Made by a program: the position numbers and the translations under genes. Under the pieces are notes generated by a model, which saw only the letters and a list, made by a program, of their open reading frames with translations, was not told the DNA's origin and made no database searches. Source: Neglectibacter timonensis (GTDB lineage: Bacteria > Bacillota > Clostridia > Oscillospirales > Acutalibacteraceae). Taken from it: a DNA stretch of 64,000 bases. Shown here in pieces: positions 43,400-52,593 of the stretch; within the stretch, counting starts at the first letter, position 1, and each line of letters begins with the position of its first letter. The stretch lies in assembly GCF_900048895.1 (NCBI RefSeq), contig NZ_LT160638.1, positions 1 through 64,000 of the forward strand, given 5' to 3'.

Positions 43400-44308
43400 G
43401 TGAAAGAACATATCCGCAGGAAAGGGCCCATCCGCCAATCGGCGGGAGACCGGGCGTTCAACATTGTCAACGCCGTTGTCATGACCCTGATCACGGTTGT
43501 GATCGTCTATCCACTTTACTATGTGCTGCTGGCCTCCATTACGGATCCGGTGATCGTCAATTCAGGCAAGCTGCTGTTTTACCCGGAATCCCCCTATTTT
43601 GAGGGATATGCGAGGGCCTTTGACTATGCGCCCCTGTGGACCGGATACGGCAATACCCTGAAATATACGGTGGTGGGAACCGCCGTTGCCCTGCTCTGCA
43701 CCATCCCGGCGGGGTATGCGCTCTCCCGGATGGATTTGCCGGGCCGACGCGTCATCATGTTCCTGTTCACCTTTACCATGTTTTTCAGCGGCGGTATCAT
43801 CCCGCTGTATCTGGTCATCAAGAGCCTGCACATGTACGACACCATCTGGGCCATCGTGCTGCCGGTGGCGGTCTCCGCCTACAACCTGATTGTATGCCGC
43901 TCCTTCTTTGACACCGGAATCCCCACGGAAATGCTGGAAGCCGCCCGTATCGACGGCTGTACAGATTTCAAATTCTTCTTCCGCATTGTGATTCCGCTCT
44001 CCTCCACCATCATCGCCGTGATGTGCCTGTTCTATGCTACGGCCCTGTGGAACATGTTTTTCAATCCCCTGATGTTCCTGTCCGGGAAGGAGAATATGCC
44101 CCTGCAGGTGGTGCTGCGGGATTTGGTACTCATGAACCAGGCAACCTCCATGACCAACAACGCGGAGGAAATCGCCATGCGTCAGAAACTGGTGGAGCAG
44201 CTTAAATACTGTATCGTCGTGCTTGCCGCTGCGCCGCTGCTGATCGTCTACCCCTTCCTGCAGAAATATTTTGCCAAGGGCGTGATGGTGGGCGCGGTAA
44301 AGGGCTGA
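43400..44308 (+). CDS. ABC sugar importer permease (YtcP type)
   Basis: A 302-aa six-helix permease starting at GTG 43400, with AAGGGGGG upstream. The EAA loop is EMLEAARIDGCTDFKFFFRIVIPL, and the end VMVGAVKG is characteristic of the YtcP branch. It pairs with the LplB-type permease 17 bp upstream. Confidence 0.9.
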   Translation: MKEHIRRKGPIRQSAGDRAFNIVNAVVMTLITVVIVYPLYYVLLASITDPVIVNSGKLLFYPESPYFEGYARAFDYAPLWTGYGNTLKYTVVGTAVALLCTIPAGYALSRMDLPGRRVIMFLFTFTMFFSGGIIPLYLVIKSLHMYDTIWAIVLPVAVSAYNLIVCRSFFDTGIPTEMLEAARIDGCTDFKFFFRIVIPLSSTIIAVMCLFYATALWNMFFNPLMFLSGKENMPLQVVLRDLVLMNQATSMTNNAEEIAMRQKLVEQLKYCIVVLAAAPLLIVYPFLQKYFAKGVMVGAVKG

Positions 44309-44348
44309 GCACAGAAGATAGATTAAAATATGATTGGAGGAAATCGAA

Positions 44349-46175
44349 ATGAAAAAGAGAGCACTGTCCCTTCTGCTGGTACTCAGCCTGCTCGCGGCCC
44401 TGATTGGCTGCGGGACAAAAGAGGCAGGGGAGAGCAAAGCAAGCTCCGGAGGGACCTCAAAGCCGGGAAGCGAATCCTCTGCGTCAGCCGCGGTGGATGA
44501 GAGCAAGTATCCCGGGCTTACCGACCAGGAGAAGGAAGCTGTGGAGCTGGGGCTTTTGAACCTGGACGGCACCATGCCCATCATTCCGGATCCCGACGCT
44601 TTCGAGGAAAAGTACGGAAAAATCAGCATGTTTGTCCACTACACGGGCGGACGCACCCGTCCGGTAACGGAGCTGGAGATTGTGAAGATTTGGGAAGAGC
44701 TTACCGGAATCCGTTTTGAGTGGGAGGACGTCCCCTATGACGGCGTTGCGGAGAAGATTAACCTGATGCTCTCCGCGGGAGGGGATGACCTGCCGGACTG
44801 CTTCTATAACTTTGTGGACGGACAGTCCAGCACCTTTGTCATTCAGTACTCCGACCAGGACGTGTTTATCCCTACGGAAGAGCTCATCGACAACTATATG
44901 CCCAAATACAAGGAGCTGCTGGAGAGCAAGGAAGAGTACCGCCTGGAGGCCACGGCGCCTGACGGACATATCTATGGTTTCCCCTATATTGAGGAGATGT
45001 TCGGCCTAGTGCTTACCCCCGGCCCCTTTGAAATCAATGCCGACTGGCTCAAGCAGGTGGGCAAGGAGATGCCCACTACGGTGGATGAATGGGTGGACTG
45101 TCTCAAAGCATTCCGCGACGCTGGAGACCTGAATGGCAACGGCAAGGATGACGAAGTGCCCTTGGCAACGCAGTTCGGCCTGCATGACACCTTTGGCTCC
45201 AACGACCTGTTCTACCGTTTTACCGGCTGCTTCGGCTTAGCGGATTCCTACTGCGGCGGCAACAAGTATGCGGATCACCTTTGCCTTGACAAGGACGGCA
45301 AGGTCGTCTTCTCCGCCATGGACGAGGCTTTCCGCAAGACCGCGGAATTCTTCAACATGTTGTGGAACGAAAAGCTGATCTGGAACGGCTCCTTTGAGGC
45401 TGACACCAGCCTTTCCTTTGAGAATTCCCTGCTCAAAGAAGATGTAGCTACAGTGGGCTCCTTCAGCACCTGGGGCGGAAAAGCCTCCATCTCCAACATA
45501 GACGTGCGCAACCAGTACGACAGCCTGCCCCGCCTGAAGGGCGAGAGCGGCAGCACCGGGTTCCGCCTGAACTATTCCGAGCTGCAGGATACTTCCAATA
45601 CGGCGATCACCACCAACTGCAAATTCCCCCATGCCATTGCCCTCTGGGTAGAGGCTATCGCCGCGGATCCCAAGCTTTCGATCATGTCCAACTGGGGCAC
45701 GCCCGGCGCGGTCTTTATTGAAGAGGAGGACGGCTACCTGACAAAACCCAAGGATGAAAACGGGAACCATATCCCTCAGGGCGAATTTGCAGACGGGAAG
45801 AACTCTCCCCGCGAAAACACCACCCCCTGCCGCGGTTCCTTTATCATTAAGGACGCTTATTTTGACACAGTGGCCGATTACGACGCCCCCACGCTTCTGG
45901 AAGGTCAGAAAAAGGGCGGTAAGGAAGAAATCCTTGAAGAGTATGCCGATACCGTTCTGCCCCGTGTGCTGACCACAGTGGAAGAATCCTCCCGCCTGTC
46001 TCAGATTCAGCCCACAATTTCCGATATTGTGGACCGCTATGTGGCGGATTGGACCATCAACGGCGTGACGGATGAATCCTGGGAGGCTTACAGGAATGAG
46101 CTTACGGCCGCCGGTGTCGAAGAGCTGATTCAAATTTGGCAGACTGCCGTAGACCGGGCAGCCTCCAACAAGTGA
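44349..46175 (+). CDS. Sugar-binding lipoprotein (LipO-like), 608 aa
   Basis: Signal peptide with lipobox ALIGCG, a Ser/Gly-rich linker, then a large two-domain binding protein of the long LipO type that serves LplB/YtcP permeases. DLNGNGKDDEVPL near residue 262 is the calcium-binding-like turn common in this branch. GGAGG lies 8 bases before the ATG. It captures the oligosaccharide hydrolysed by the GH32-like pair. Last gene of the operon. Confidence 0.9.
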   Translation: MKKRALSLLLVLSLLAALIGCGTKEAGESKASSGGTSKPGSESSASAAVDESKYPGLTDQEKEAVELGLLNLDGTMPIIPDPDAFEEKYGKISMFVHYTGGRTRPVTELEIVKIWEELTGIRFEWEDVPYDGVAEKINLMLSAGGDDLPDCFYNFVDGQSSTFVIQYSDQDVFIPTEELIDNYMPKYKELLESKEEYRLEATAPDGHIYGFPYIEEMFGLVLTPGPFEINADWLKQVGKEMPTTVDEWVDCLKAFRDAGDLNGNGKDDEVPLATQFGLHDTFGSNDLFYRFTGCFGLADSYCGGNKYADHLCLDKDGKVVFSAMDEAFRKTAEFFNMLWNEKLIWNGSFEADTSLSFENSLLKEDVATVGSFSTWGGKASISNIDVRNQYDSLPRLKGESGSTGFRLNYSELQDTSNTAITTNCKFPHAIALWVEAIAADPKLSIMSNWGTPGAVFIEEEDGYLTKPKDENGNHIPQGEFADGKNSPRENTTPCRGSFIIKDAYFDTVADYDAPTLLEGQKKGGKEEILEEYADTVLPRVLTTVEESSRLSQIQPTISDIVDRYVADWTINGVTDESWEAYRNELTAAGVEELIQIWQTAVDRAASNK

Positions 46176-46238
46176 GGAAACCCGAACGCCTGCCGGCAGA
46201 ATCTTTTACATGCACTGCCATAGTATTTAGAAATACGG

Positions 46239-46273
46239 AAAGCCCTGCGTTTCAAGGAAGCGCAGGGCTTTTT
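46239..46273 (+). terminator. Terminator of the GH32-like operon
   Basis: Exact 9-bp stem (46241-46249 with 46261-46269), loop of 11 nt, then TTTT. Good Rho-independent terminator. Confidence 0.85.
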
Positions 46274-46728
46274 CCATTCCATTTTCCCCCATTCCCGTCA
46301 GACTGCCCAAGGCCATGGCCGCCTGCCGGAAACGGCTGGGAGCCCTCGCGCCTGTGAGCGAATCGGCCTGTCGGCAAACAGCCTGCCGGAGGCGGAAGAA
46401 GATTTTTCAGCGGTGAACAAAATATATGTTGCATTTTCTTGTCAAAAGATATAATTTTTTAAATAAATATTGACAAAATATAGAGATAATGATATTTTAT
46501 TATTAAAATAGTTTACAAAAAAGCGTACCGCAATTGTGGAGGCAATATTATACGAATAAGTATTGCGAAAGTGCCAATTTGATACGGCAAACTGAAAATA
46601 TAGTCTAAAAGGATAGATACTACATCTGAATTTTATTCAAATGCGCTGGCATACAGAAGTTATACCCGTTTTTATGGCGGCGTCAAAATCCAATTATTAT
46701 CGGTTCACTTTAAAGGAGGGAGGCTGCG
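46274..46728. promoter_or_regulatory. AT-rich intergenic region with promoter
   Basis: A promoter TTGACA (46470-46475), 17 bp, TATTTT (46493-46498) points at the second importer operon and leaves a leader of about 220 nt. An inverted pair GCAATA/TATTGC lies at 46542-46566. No gene was found. The left part (46290-46430) is GC-rich and appears empty. Confidence 0.5.
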
Positions 46729-48012
46729 ATGAGAAAAAGACGAGTTTTATCCCTCACTCTGGCAATCCTGCTGTCACTCTGCCTTTCAGGGTGTGAAAAC
46801 GACGGGAAGGAGCGTGACGGCGGGGTAAAAGAGATAACAGAGCTCACCGTCTGCATGGATTCCAGTTCGGAACTCGTTGACTGGGCAAATTTTTTCAGCG
46901 ACCTCCAGAGGGCCTGCAGGGGGCGGAACCTGCCTGTAAAACTGAAGGCGGTTACCTTCCCGGAAAGCGCGGCGGAACGGGAGTCTAAAATCAGCGCCGT
47001 GCAAACGGAAATTATGGCCGGAAAAGGTCCGGATCTGTTTTTTGTATCCTGTTACGATCCGCTTCTGTATCCTCCGCAGCAGCAGCTTTTTATGGAGCCT
47101 GAACGGGTCATGCAGGCAGGCGTTTTCCTCCGGTTGGACGAGCTGCTTGAGCAGAGCCGTACGTTGGATTTGAGCCAATGCAACGAAACGGTTATGGAGG
47201 CAGGCAGGAGGGAAGAGGGCCGCTTCCTTTTGCCGGTCAGCTACGAAATCCCCCTGGTAATTTTGGACGGCTCCATGCTGAAGGACACAGAATCTGCACA
47301 AATGACGGCGCAAGACGCCGTGGACAGCGGAGACGAGCTGGTGGGGCAGGCGTTTCGGTCCACGGTATTTGCGAGCTGCTCCGCTATGTTCGGAAAGCTG
47401 GCCGATTATGACGCGGGAAAGCTTTTGATTTCCCAGGAGGAGCTTTCGAAAGGGATGAAGCTGCTGTGCAGTATGCCGGAAGAGAGCGGCTTCACATCGG
47501 GGCTTTTGGCCTACGGCACAGCCAACTATGCCTTTTCGGCCCAGGCTTTTCTGCGGGAAAACGCGGCGCCGGTCTGTATGGCGGTTTGCAACAATACTGG
47601 GGGCGTAACGGCAACCGTCACACAATTCGCCGCAATTAACAGCAACACGGACAACCCGGAGACGGCGTTTTCCGTGCTGGAAGCTTTGCTGAGCGAGGAA
47701 CTGCAGGGCGCCGGAAGCTGGAGGTTCGGCAGTACCGGGATAGGGCTGTCGGTGAATGACAGCCTTATGCAGGACATGATGAATCAACATCCATATGCCG
47801 GCGCGGAGGGCTTTGATGACCGGCAGGTGACCGCAGAGGAAGCCGGGAAAATACAAAAAATTTGCAGTATGGTGAATGCTGTAAACTTTAAAACAGAACT
47901 GGACGGTGATCTCTATGCCTTGTATCTTGCCTGCAGGGGCAGGCCGGATTCGGAGATAGAGGCCGAGGTGAAAGAGGCATACCGTAAAATGCTTATGAAG
48001 GTGGCGGAATGA
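46729..48012 (+). CDS. Sugar-binding lipoprotein of a second ABC importer
   Basis: A 427-aa lipoprotein (lipobox CLSGCE) with the family 1 extracellular-binding fold: IMAGKGPDLFFVSCYDP is the common ligand-site block. AAAGGAGGGAGG precedes the ATG. It overlaps the next permease gene by 4 bp. The ligand is unknown. It differs clearly from the LipO-type protein of the previous operon. Confidence 0.85.
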   Translation: MRKRRVLSLTLAILLSLCLSGCENDGKERDGGVKEITELTVCMDSSSELVDWANFFSDLQRACRGRNLPVKLKAVTFPESAAERESKISAVQTEIMAGKGPDLFFVSCYDPLLYPPQQQLFMEPERVMQAGVFLRLDELLEQSRTLDLSQCNETVMEAGRREEGRFLLPVSYEIPLVILDGSMLKDTESAQMTAQDAVDSGDELVGQAFRSTVFASCSAMFGKLADYDAGKLLISQEELSKGMKLLCSMPEESGFTSGLLAYGTANYAFSAQAFLRENAAPVCMAVCNNTGGVTATVTQFAAINSNTDNPETAFSVLEALLSEELQGAGSWRFGSTGIGLSVNDSLMQDMMNQHPYAGAEGFDDRQVTAEEAGKIQKICSMVNAVNFKTELDGDLYALYLACRGRPDSEIEAEVKEAYRKMLMKVAE

Positions 48013-48866
48013 AACGGGGGAAAATAGGGCCGATTATGATAGCGCCCATCCTGATGGGAAGCCTGGTGTTTTACATCCTTCCCTTTTTTCTGGTAATTCA
48101 GCTTTCGTTTTCCCAGGGCTACGGGCGAAGCAGAGCCTTTGTAGGGCTTTTGCAGTACCGAAAGCTTTTTGAAAACAGCATGTTTCTGCTTGCTTTTCAA
48201 AACACATTAAGGTTTCTCGGCATCGGTCTGCCGCTGATACTGGCGGTTTCCTACCTGTTGTCTTTCCTGCTGAAAAGCTGTGCTGGCAGGAGACGGATGA
48301 TGCAGGCCGCCCTTTTGCTGCCCTATATCATGCCGGTGGCGGGAACCGTGATGCTGGTACAATTCCTCTTCTCACAGGAGGGCCTTATGAACCGGGCTTT
48401 GTATACGCTGGGGCTGCCTGTTGCGGACTGGCTCCATTCCGCTTACGCCTTTCCCATAGCGCTGGGGCTATACCTGTGGAAAAACATGGGCTACAGCACC
48501 CTCCTCCTGCTGGCTGGCCTCGCTGCAATTCCAGCGGAACAGTACGATGCCGCAGAATTGGACGGAGCGTCGTCCGTCAAAAAATTCTGTTATATCACCA
48601 CGCCCCAAATGTGGCATTCGCTGTTCATCGCCACTGTCTTTTCCGTTATGAATGCCTTTAAATGCTTTCGGGAAATATTCCTCATTGGCGGGGAACATCC
48701 CGATGAAAGCGTCTATATGCTGCAACATTTCATCAACAACAGCTTTCAAAATCTCAACTACTCCAAACTTGCAGTAGCGTCAGTCCTGTTCTATCTGCTC
48801 GTTACCGTTTTTTTCGGTGCGTTTTACCTATGGATTGAGCGAAAGGGTGCAGCAAAGGAGGGCTGA
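48009..48866 (+). CDS. ABC sugar importer permease (MalF type)
   Basis: A 285-aa permease with six helices and EAA loop EQYDAAELDGASSVKKFCYITTPQM. The ATG overlaps the stop of the binding-protein gene (ATGA). It pairs with the MalG-type permease 2 bp downstream. Confidence 0.9.
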   Translation: MKRGKIGPIMIAPILMGSLVFYILPFFLVIQLSFSQGYGRSRAFVGLLQYRKLFENSMFLLAFQNTLRFLGIGLPLILAVSYLLSFLLKSCAGRRRMMQAALLLPYIMPVAGTVMLVQFLFSQEGLMNRALYTLGLPVADWLHSAYAFPIALGLYLWKNMGYSTLLLLAGLAAIPAEQYDAAELDGASSVKKFCYITTPQMWHSLFIATVFSVMNAFKCFREIFLIGGEHPDESVYMLQHFINNSFQNLNYSKLAVASVLFYLLVTVFFGAFYLWIERKGAAKEG

Positions 48867-48868
48867 AG

Positions 48869-49651
48869 ATGGGAAGGAACAAACTGCAGCTTCTCAAAAG
48901 AGGCGCTGTTGGGCTCGTGGGCGTTACGGCAATCCTGCCGTTTTGCTATCTGCTGGTGACTGGCGTTTGGAAGCCGTCCAGCGGATTCACGGTTCAAGGC
49001 TATTATGAGGCCTTTTTGGCTTCTCCCAAGTATCTTCTGCGCTTCTGGAAAAGCCTGGGGCTGTGCCTATGCATTGTTGTCGGGCAGCTGCTTGTATCCA
49101 TATTCGGAGGCTTTGGATTTGCGAAGTGCCGTTTCAAGGGGAGAAGCTTCCTTTTCTTTCTGCTGTTGAGCATCATGATACTGCCGCTGCAGGTAACTCT
49201 TGTACCCAATTATATGGTTTTGGAAGGAATGCGCCTGATTGATACGGATTGGGCGCTGTTGCTTCCGGCGATCTTTGCGCCGCTGGGAACCTTTATCATG
49301 ACGCAAAGCCTGAAAGCGGTTCCCGATGAGATGATAGAAGCGGCAGAGCTGGATGGAGCCAATGTGCTGAAAACACTGTTTTATGTGCTCGTTCCCATGA
49401 GCAGAAGCGGCTGTGCCTGTGTGCTGCTGCTCTCTTTTATGGATGGATGGAATATGGTGGAACAGCCGATTGCCTATTTGAAGGATTTTGAGCAGTATCC
49501 GCTGATTGTGGCTCTTTCCTACGTTCCGCCGCAAGATAATATGGTGCAGCTTGCATGCTGTGTTATGGTGCTTTTGCCTCCGCTTTTTCTATTTCTGCAT
49601 TTCACGCAGGAGCTGGCGGAGGGGATCGCTTTAGCGGGGATGAAGGGATGA
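48869..49651 (+). CDS. ABC sugar importer permease (MalG type)
   Basis: A 260-aa permease with EAA loop DEMIEAAELDGANVLKTLFYVLVP. GGAGG precedes the ATG. Its stop overlaps the next gene's ATG. No ATPase is encoded in this operon. Confidence 0.9.
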   Translation: MGRNKLQLLKRGAVGLVGVTAILPFCYLLVTGVWKPSSGFTVQGYYEAFLASPKYLLRFWKSLGLCLCIVVGQLLVSIFGGFGFAKCRFKGRSFLFFLLLSIMILPLQVTLVPNYMVLEGMRLIDTDWALLLPAIFAPLGTFIMTQSLKAVPDEMIEAAELDGANVLKTLFYVLVPMSRSGCACVLLLSFMDGWNMVEQPIAYLKDFEQYPLIVALSYVPPQDNMVQLACCVMVLLPPLFLFLHFTQELAEGIALAGMKG

Positions 49652-50760
49652 AAAGAATAACCTGTATTTCCGGACTTGCAGTCATGCTGTTGATTTCCTG
49701 TACCATCATTTCTTTTTTTATAGAGCGTCAAATGCTGCCGCAGGCGATCCTCGCAGAGTCCAGGCCGGTGGAGGGTGAGCATGAAAAGATACTGCTGCCG
49801 AGCCCTGCGGTGAAAGAGGATGGGGGAGGAACTTATGTACTCATGGCAGAGACAGGAGATAATTGGGAAGAAGGGCTGCGGGTAAAGCGCATTCCAGCGG
49901 ATCGCCTGGAGCGAAAGGGAGACCTGGTGGTGACAAACGCTGCGGGCAAAGGGCGGTATGTGGTCTATGCCACCAAACCGCTTTCGGATGGGCAGGAGAT
50001 AGGCGGGGAAAGTCTGGGCGGAACCAGAAGGGACCGGTATCTTGTGGTTCCAAATTCTGAAGCACAGCTGCCGGAAACCGCTGGGGCGGGAGGCTTTGCA
50101 CTCTTGGAGAAAGAAGAGGGCTTTTTTCTGTTGGCTGATGACAGCTCTTCCCGCCCGTTTATGGAGGAAAGGACCCAGGAATTGATTTTTGGCGAGAGAC
50201 TAGAGAATGTGCGGGTATTTAGTCTTCAGGATGCAGAGTACTTTTTCAGTTGCCTGCCCCTGCTTGCCGCCGCAGCCTTTTTGGCGTTTCTGCCGGGAGT
50301 GCTGTGGTGTGCCGCCTGCCGGGTGCTTTCCTGCGGCAAAAAAGGGATAGCCTTCTGTATCGGCGCTTTCGTTTCGGCGCTTGCCTGCTTTTGTGCGCTT
50401 CCCCTGTTGCTGGGTTCTGCCAGTCTGCCGTCGTCCCTGCTTCCGGAAGACAATCTCTTTGACCTTGCCCATTACGGCCATGAGTTTTCTGTCATTTTCG
50501 CCTGTCTTGGGGAATCGTCCTTGTCGGAGACAGGAGAGTTCCTCCATGGATGCCAAAAAAGCAGCTGCCTTGCAGGGATGATCCTTGTATGCGGATTCTT
50601 ATTGTCAGCGGGGCTTGTTGCTTTTGAACGAATCAAATTCCCCCGCTGCCGACCTCCGGGAGCTCCTGTTCGGGAACGGATACTTCTTCTCCGTCCAGGG
50701 AGCGCCAGAGGCTGCCGGGGTCCAGCGGACGGCGCAGCTTATAGAAACCGGCGCCGGTGA
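49648..50760 (+). CDS. Membrane protein of the second importer operon, 3' end doubtful
   Basis: A frame of 370 aa beginning in the preceding stop (ATGA). One N-terminal membrane helix, an extracytoplasmic domain of about 170 residues with beta-rich sequence (GRYVVYATKPLSDGQEIGG), then three helices (about 200-225, 235-260, 310-330). I do not recognise it. The last 42 codons (50633-50760) run antisense to a lipoprotein gene and become Arg/Pro/Gly-rich. They look like accidental coding, as if the original end was lost in a rearrangement. A role in the importer is only inferred from coupling. Confidence 0.6.
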   Translation: MKRITCISGLAVMLLISCTIISFFIERQMLPQAILAESRPVEGEHEKILLPSPAVKEDGGGTYVLMAETGDNWEEGLRVKRIPADRLERKGDLVVTNAAGKGRYVVYATKPLSDGQEIGGESLGGTRRDRYLVVPNSEAQLPETAGAGGFALLEKEEGFFLLADDSSSRPFMEERTQELIFGERLENVRVFSLQDAEYFFSCLPLLAAAAFLAFLPGVLWCAACRVLSCGKKGIAFCIGAFVSALACFCALPLLLGSASLPSSLLPEDNLFDLAHYGHEFSVIFACLGESSLSETGEFLHGCQKSSCLAGMILVCGFLLSAGLVAFERIKFPRCRPPGAPVRERILLLRPGSARGCRGPADGAAYRNRRR

Positions 50761-51100
50761 GAAGCAGGTCGCCGTTTGCGCCGAGATGCACGGTCTCCGA
50801 GGAGCCGTCCGCCCGGGAAAAGCGCAGGTACAGGCCGATGCCGCCGCAGGGTACGTCGTCGTTGGAGGCAGCCCGCTGAATTTTCAATTGTTTCAGCTGT
50901 GAGGAAGCGAGGCGGATGAGTTCCGGATCCCGGGTCTCTTTTTTCCAGGCGTCTGCGGGCACGCCTCCGGTATACGCTTCCAGAAGCACCATTCCCCCCG
51001 CATCCCAATCCAGTTCGGGAATGCCGCTGCCGCTGCATCCGGCGGGGATCCAAACCAGCGCCATCAGGGCGAGAACCGTTTGAACAAGTTTTTTTACCAT
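50633..51100 (-). CDS. Small lipoprotein, 155 aa
   Basis: Signal peptide with lipobox WIPAGC (Cys near 22), then a beta-rich domain including GGIGLYLRFSRADGSSETVHL and GDLLLTGAGFYKLR. I do not recognise the family. AAAGGAGG lies 8 bases before the ATG and inside the 3' arm of an 18-bp hairpin. It is the third gene after a sigma factor and another lipoprotein, so it may belong to an envelope-stress circuit. Its end overlaps the convergent membrane-protein frame. Confidence 0.72.
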   Translation of the reverse strand: MVKKLVQTVLALMALVWIPAGCSGSGIPELDWDAGGMVLLEAYTGGVPADAWKKETRDPELIRLASSQLKQLKIQRAASNDDVPCGGIGLYLRFSRADGSSETVHLGANGDLLLTGAGFYKLRRPLDPGSLWRSLDGEEVSVPEQELPEVGSGGI

Positions 51101-51102
51101 AG

Positions 51103-51147
51103 AAAGAGCCTCCTTTCTGCTCTATAGATGCAGAAAGGAGGCTCTTT
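51103..51147. promoter_or_regulatory. 18-bp perfect stem enclosing a ribosome site
   Basis: 51103-51120 pairs exactly with 51130-51147, loop 9 nt. On the minus strand the 3' arm contains AAAGGAGG, the ribosome site of the 155-aa lipoprotein, so folding would block its translation. On the plus strand the stem is followed by TTTTGTT and would act as a terminator. Confidence 0.75.
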
Positions 51148-51205
51148 TGTTGGCGGTTTCATTTATTTGCCGCAAATTTTTCTGTGGTTCAGACGGATGA
51201 CGACG

Positions 51206-51766
51206 TTACTCCGCCGCCTGATCGGAAAAGGTAATGGTCACTGCAATACCCAAATCACAGCTGACATCCCGAAAATTCTCTATGCCTTCCGTTTTCAGAG
51301 CAGATTGACTGCTTCCCCATTTTACCCATAAAGGGATTTCCCGGTTCAGCTCAATCCGGGTGGGGGAGGTCAGGCGGCTGGAAGCGGCTGTCTGCGCCGC
51401 CGAGAAATCTACGGGGCAGGGATAACTGGACTTGGTATAACCGCTGCCCTCTGTCTGATAGAGATCACAGGCGTACTCATTGAGCCTGAGGCCCAGCCGG
51501 GTTGATTTCCCGTTCATGGCGCCGGATACCTTCCCGGCGCTTGCCCACTCTCCATCGGTGCAGCTCCAGAGATCAATGGAAACCGATTGAACCGTGTCGT
51601 CCGTCCGGTAGTCGAAGAACATGAGCTCATCGGAAAAAAGGTCAAGGACTTCCTGGGTTTCCTCTGAAAAGCCGCTTACGGAGATGGACATGGTATCCTT
51701 CTGGTTTCCGCAGGCTGTGAGGGAAAGCAGGAGGATTAGGAGCAAGGGCAGAATCCGTTTTTTCAT
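51206..51766 (-). CDS. Lipoprotein, 186 aa
   Basis: Signal peptide with lipobox SLTACG, then about 165 residues rich in Ser and Thr with beta-strand character (VQSVSIDLWSC, IPLWVKWGSSQSAL). I do not recognise the family. AAAGGAAG precedes the ATG. It lies 20 bp downstream of the sigma-factor gene and is likely co-transcribed. A role as sensor or anti-sigma partner is possible but unproven. Confidence 0.72.
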   Translation of the reverse strand: MKKRILPLLLILLLSLTACGNQKDTMSISVSGFSEETQEVLDLFSDELMFFDYRTDDTVQSVSIDLWSCTDGEWASAGKVSGAMNGKSTRLGLRLNEYACDLYQTEGSGYTKSSYPCPVDFSAAQTAASSRLTSPTRIELNREIPLWVKWGSSQSALKTEGIENFRDVSCDLGIAVTITFSDQAAE

Positions 51767-51786
51767 GGAAGGGGTCTTCCTTTCTC

Positions 51787-52554
51787 TTATTTTATCGGTT
51801 TGTCTGCGGCGTCCACCGCAGATTTTCTGCGTTTTCGGACAGTACGCAGAAGGGGGAGGAAAAGAATCAGAAACAACAGGGCGGGCAGGGCGAAACAGAA
51901 AAAGGGAAAAATCTCCAGGGAAGCGGGCGCAAGAGGCGCGGCGGAACCCTCCGCACCGGCTGCGGGCTCTCGAAGAAGGGAGGGCACGGAAGCCAGGGAC
52001 AAGGCCAAAAAGAGAAAAAATGCCGCCAGGTCTCCCCAGAGCAGCCGAAGGCTGTGAACGGCGGCGTGATATTTCCAGCGCACAGTCCCGGCGGGCAAGT
52101 GCAGAGATTCGGCAATTTCCCGGTGTGTGAAGCCGCCCAGAATCTTGAGGGTGACAATCTCCCGGGAAATCCCGTCCAGAGGCTGTACAAGCTTCCGGTA
52201 TGCCTCCAAATCCAGGAGTTGATCCAGCTCAGAGCGGGGATCGGGAATATCCGCCCAGAATTCAGGGCTGGCAGAAGATTCCCGGTTCTTTTTGCGCAGG
52301 ATGCCCAGCGCCTCGTTTTTGGTTATCACGTAAAGCCAGGTGTTCTCCCCGGAGGCGGGGAAAGCGTCCATCGGCAGAAGAAGCAGCTTAGTCATAACCG
52401 TTTGGGCGGCATCCTTGCCGTCTTCTTCATTTTTCAGAATGGAAAGAGCCACAGCAAACACGCGGTGGAAATAACAGCGGTAAAGTTCCTCAAAGGCTGC
52501 GCCGTCGCCGTCTTTGACACGGCTCAGCAGGGTAGCGAGCTTGGATGGGTTCAA
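51787..52554 (-). CDS. ECF-like sigma factor with C-terminal membrane segments
   Basis: A 255-aa protein. Region 2 (about residues 15-88; FEELYRCYFHRVFAVALSIL, NTWLYVITKNEALGILRKK) and region 4 (about 118-168; LKILGGFTHREIAESLHLP, GTVRWKYHAAVHSL) are those of a group 4 sigma factor. The last 85 residues add two hydrophobic segments (about 176-195 and 215-238) and a basic tail, so the factor should be membrane-bound. The TTG start has AAAGGAG 8 bases upstream. Two lipoprotein genes follow on the same strand. Confidence 0.82.
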   Translation of the reverse strand: MNPSKLATLLSRVKDGDGAAFEELYRCYFHRVFAVALSILKNEEDGKDAAQTVMTKLLLLPMDAFPASGENTWLYVITKNEALGILRKKNRESSASPEFWADIPDPRSELDQLLDLEAYRKLVQPLDGISREIVTLKILGGFTHREIAESLHLPAGTVRWKYHAAVHSLRLLWGDLAAFFLFLALSLASVPSLLREPAAGAEGSAAPLAPASLEIFPFFCFALPALLFLILFLPLLRTVRKRRKSAVDAADKPIK

Positions 52555-52593
52555 AAAGAGGACTCCTTTCCGCAGTAACTGGCCAAATACCGG

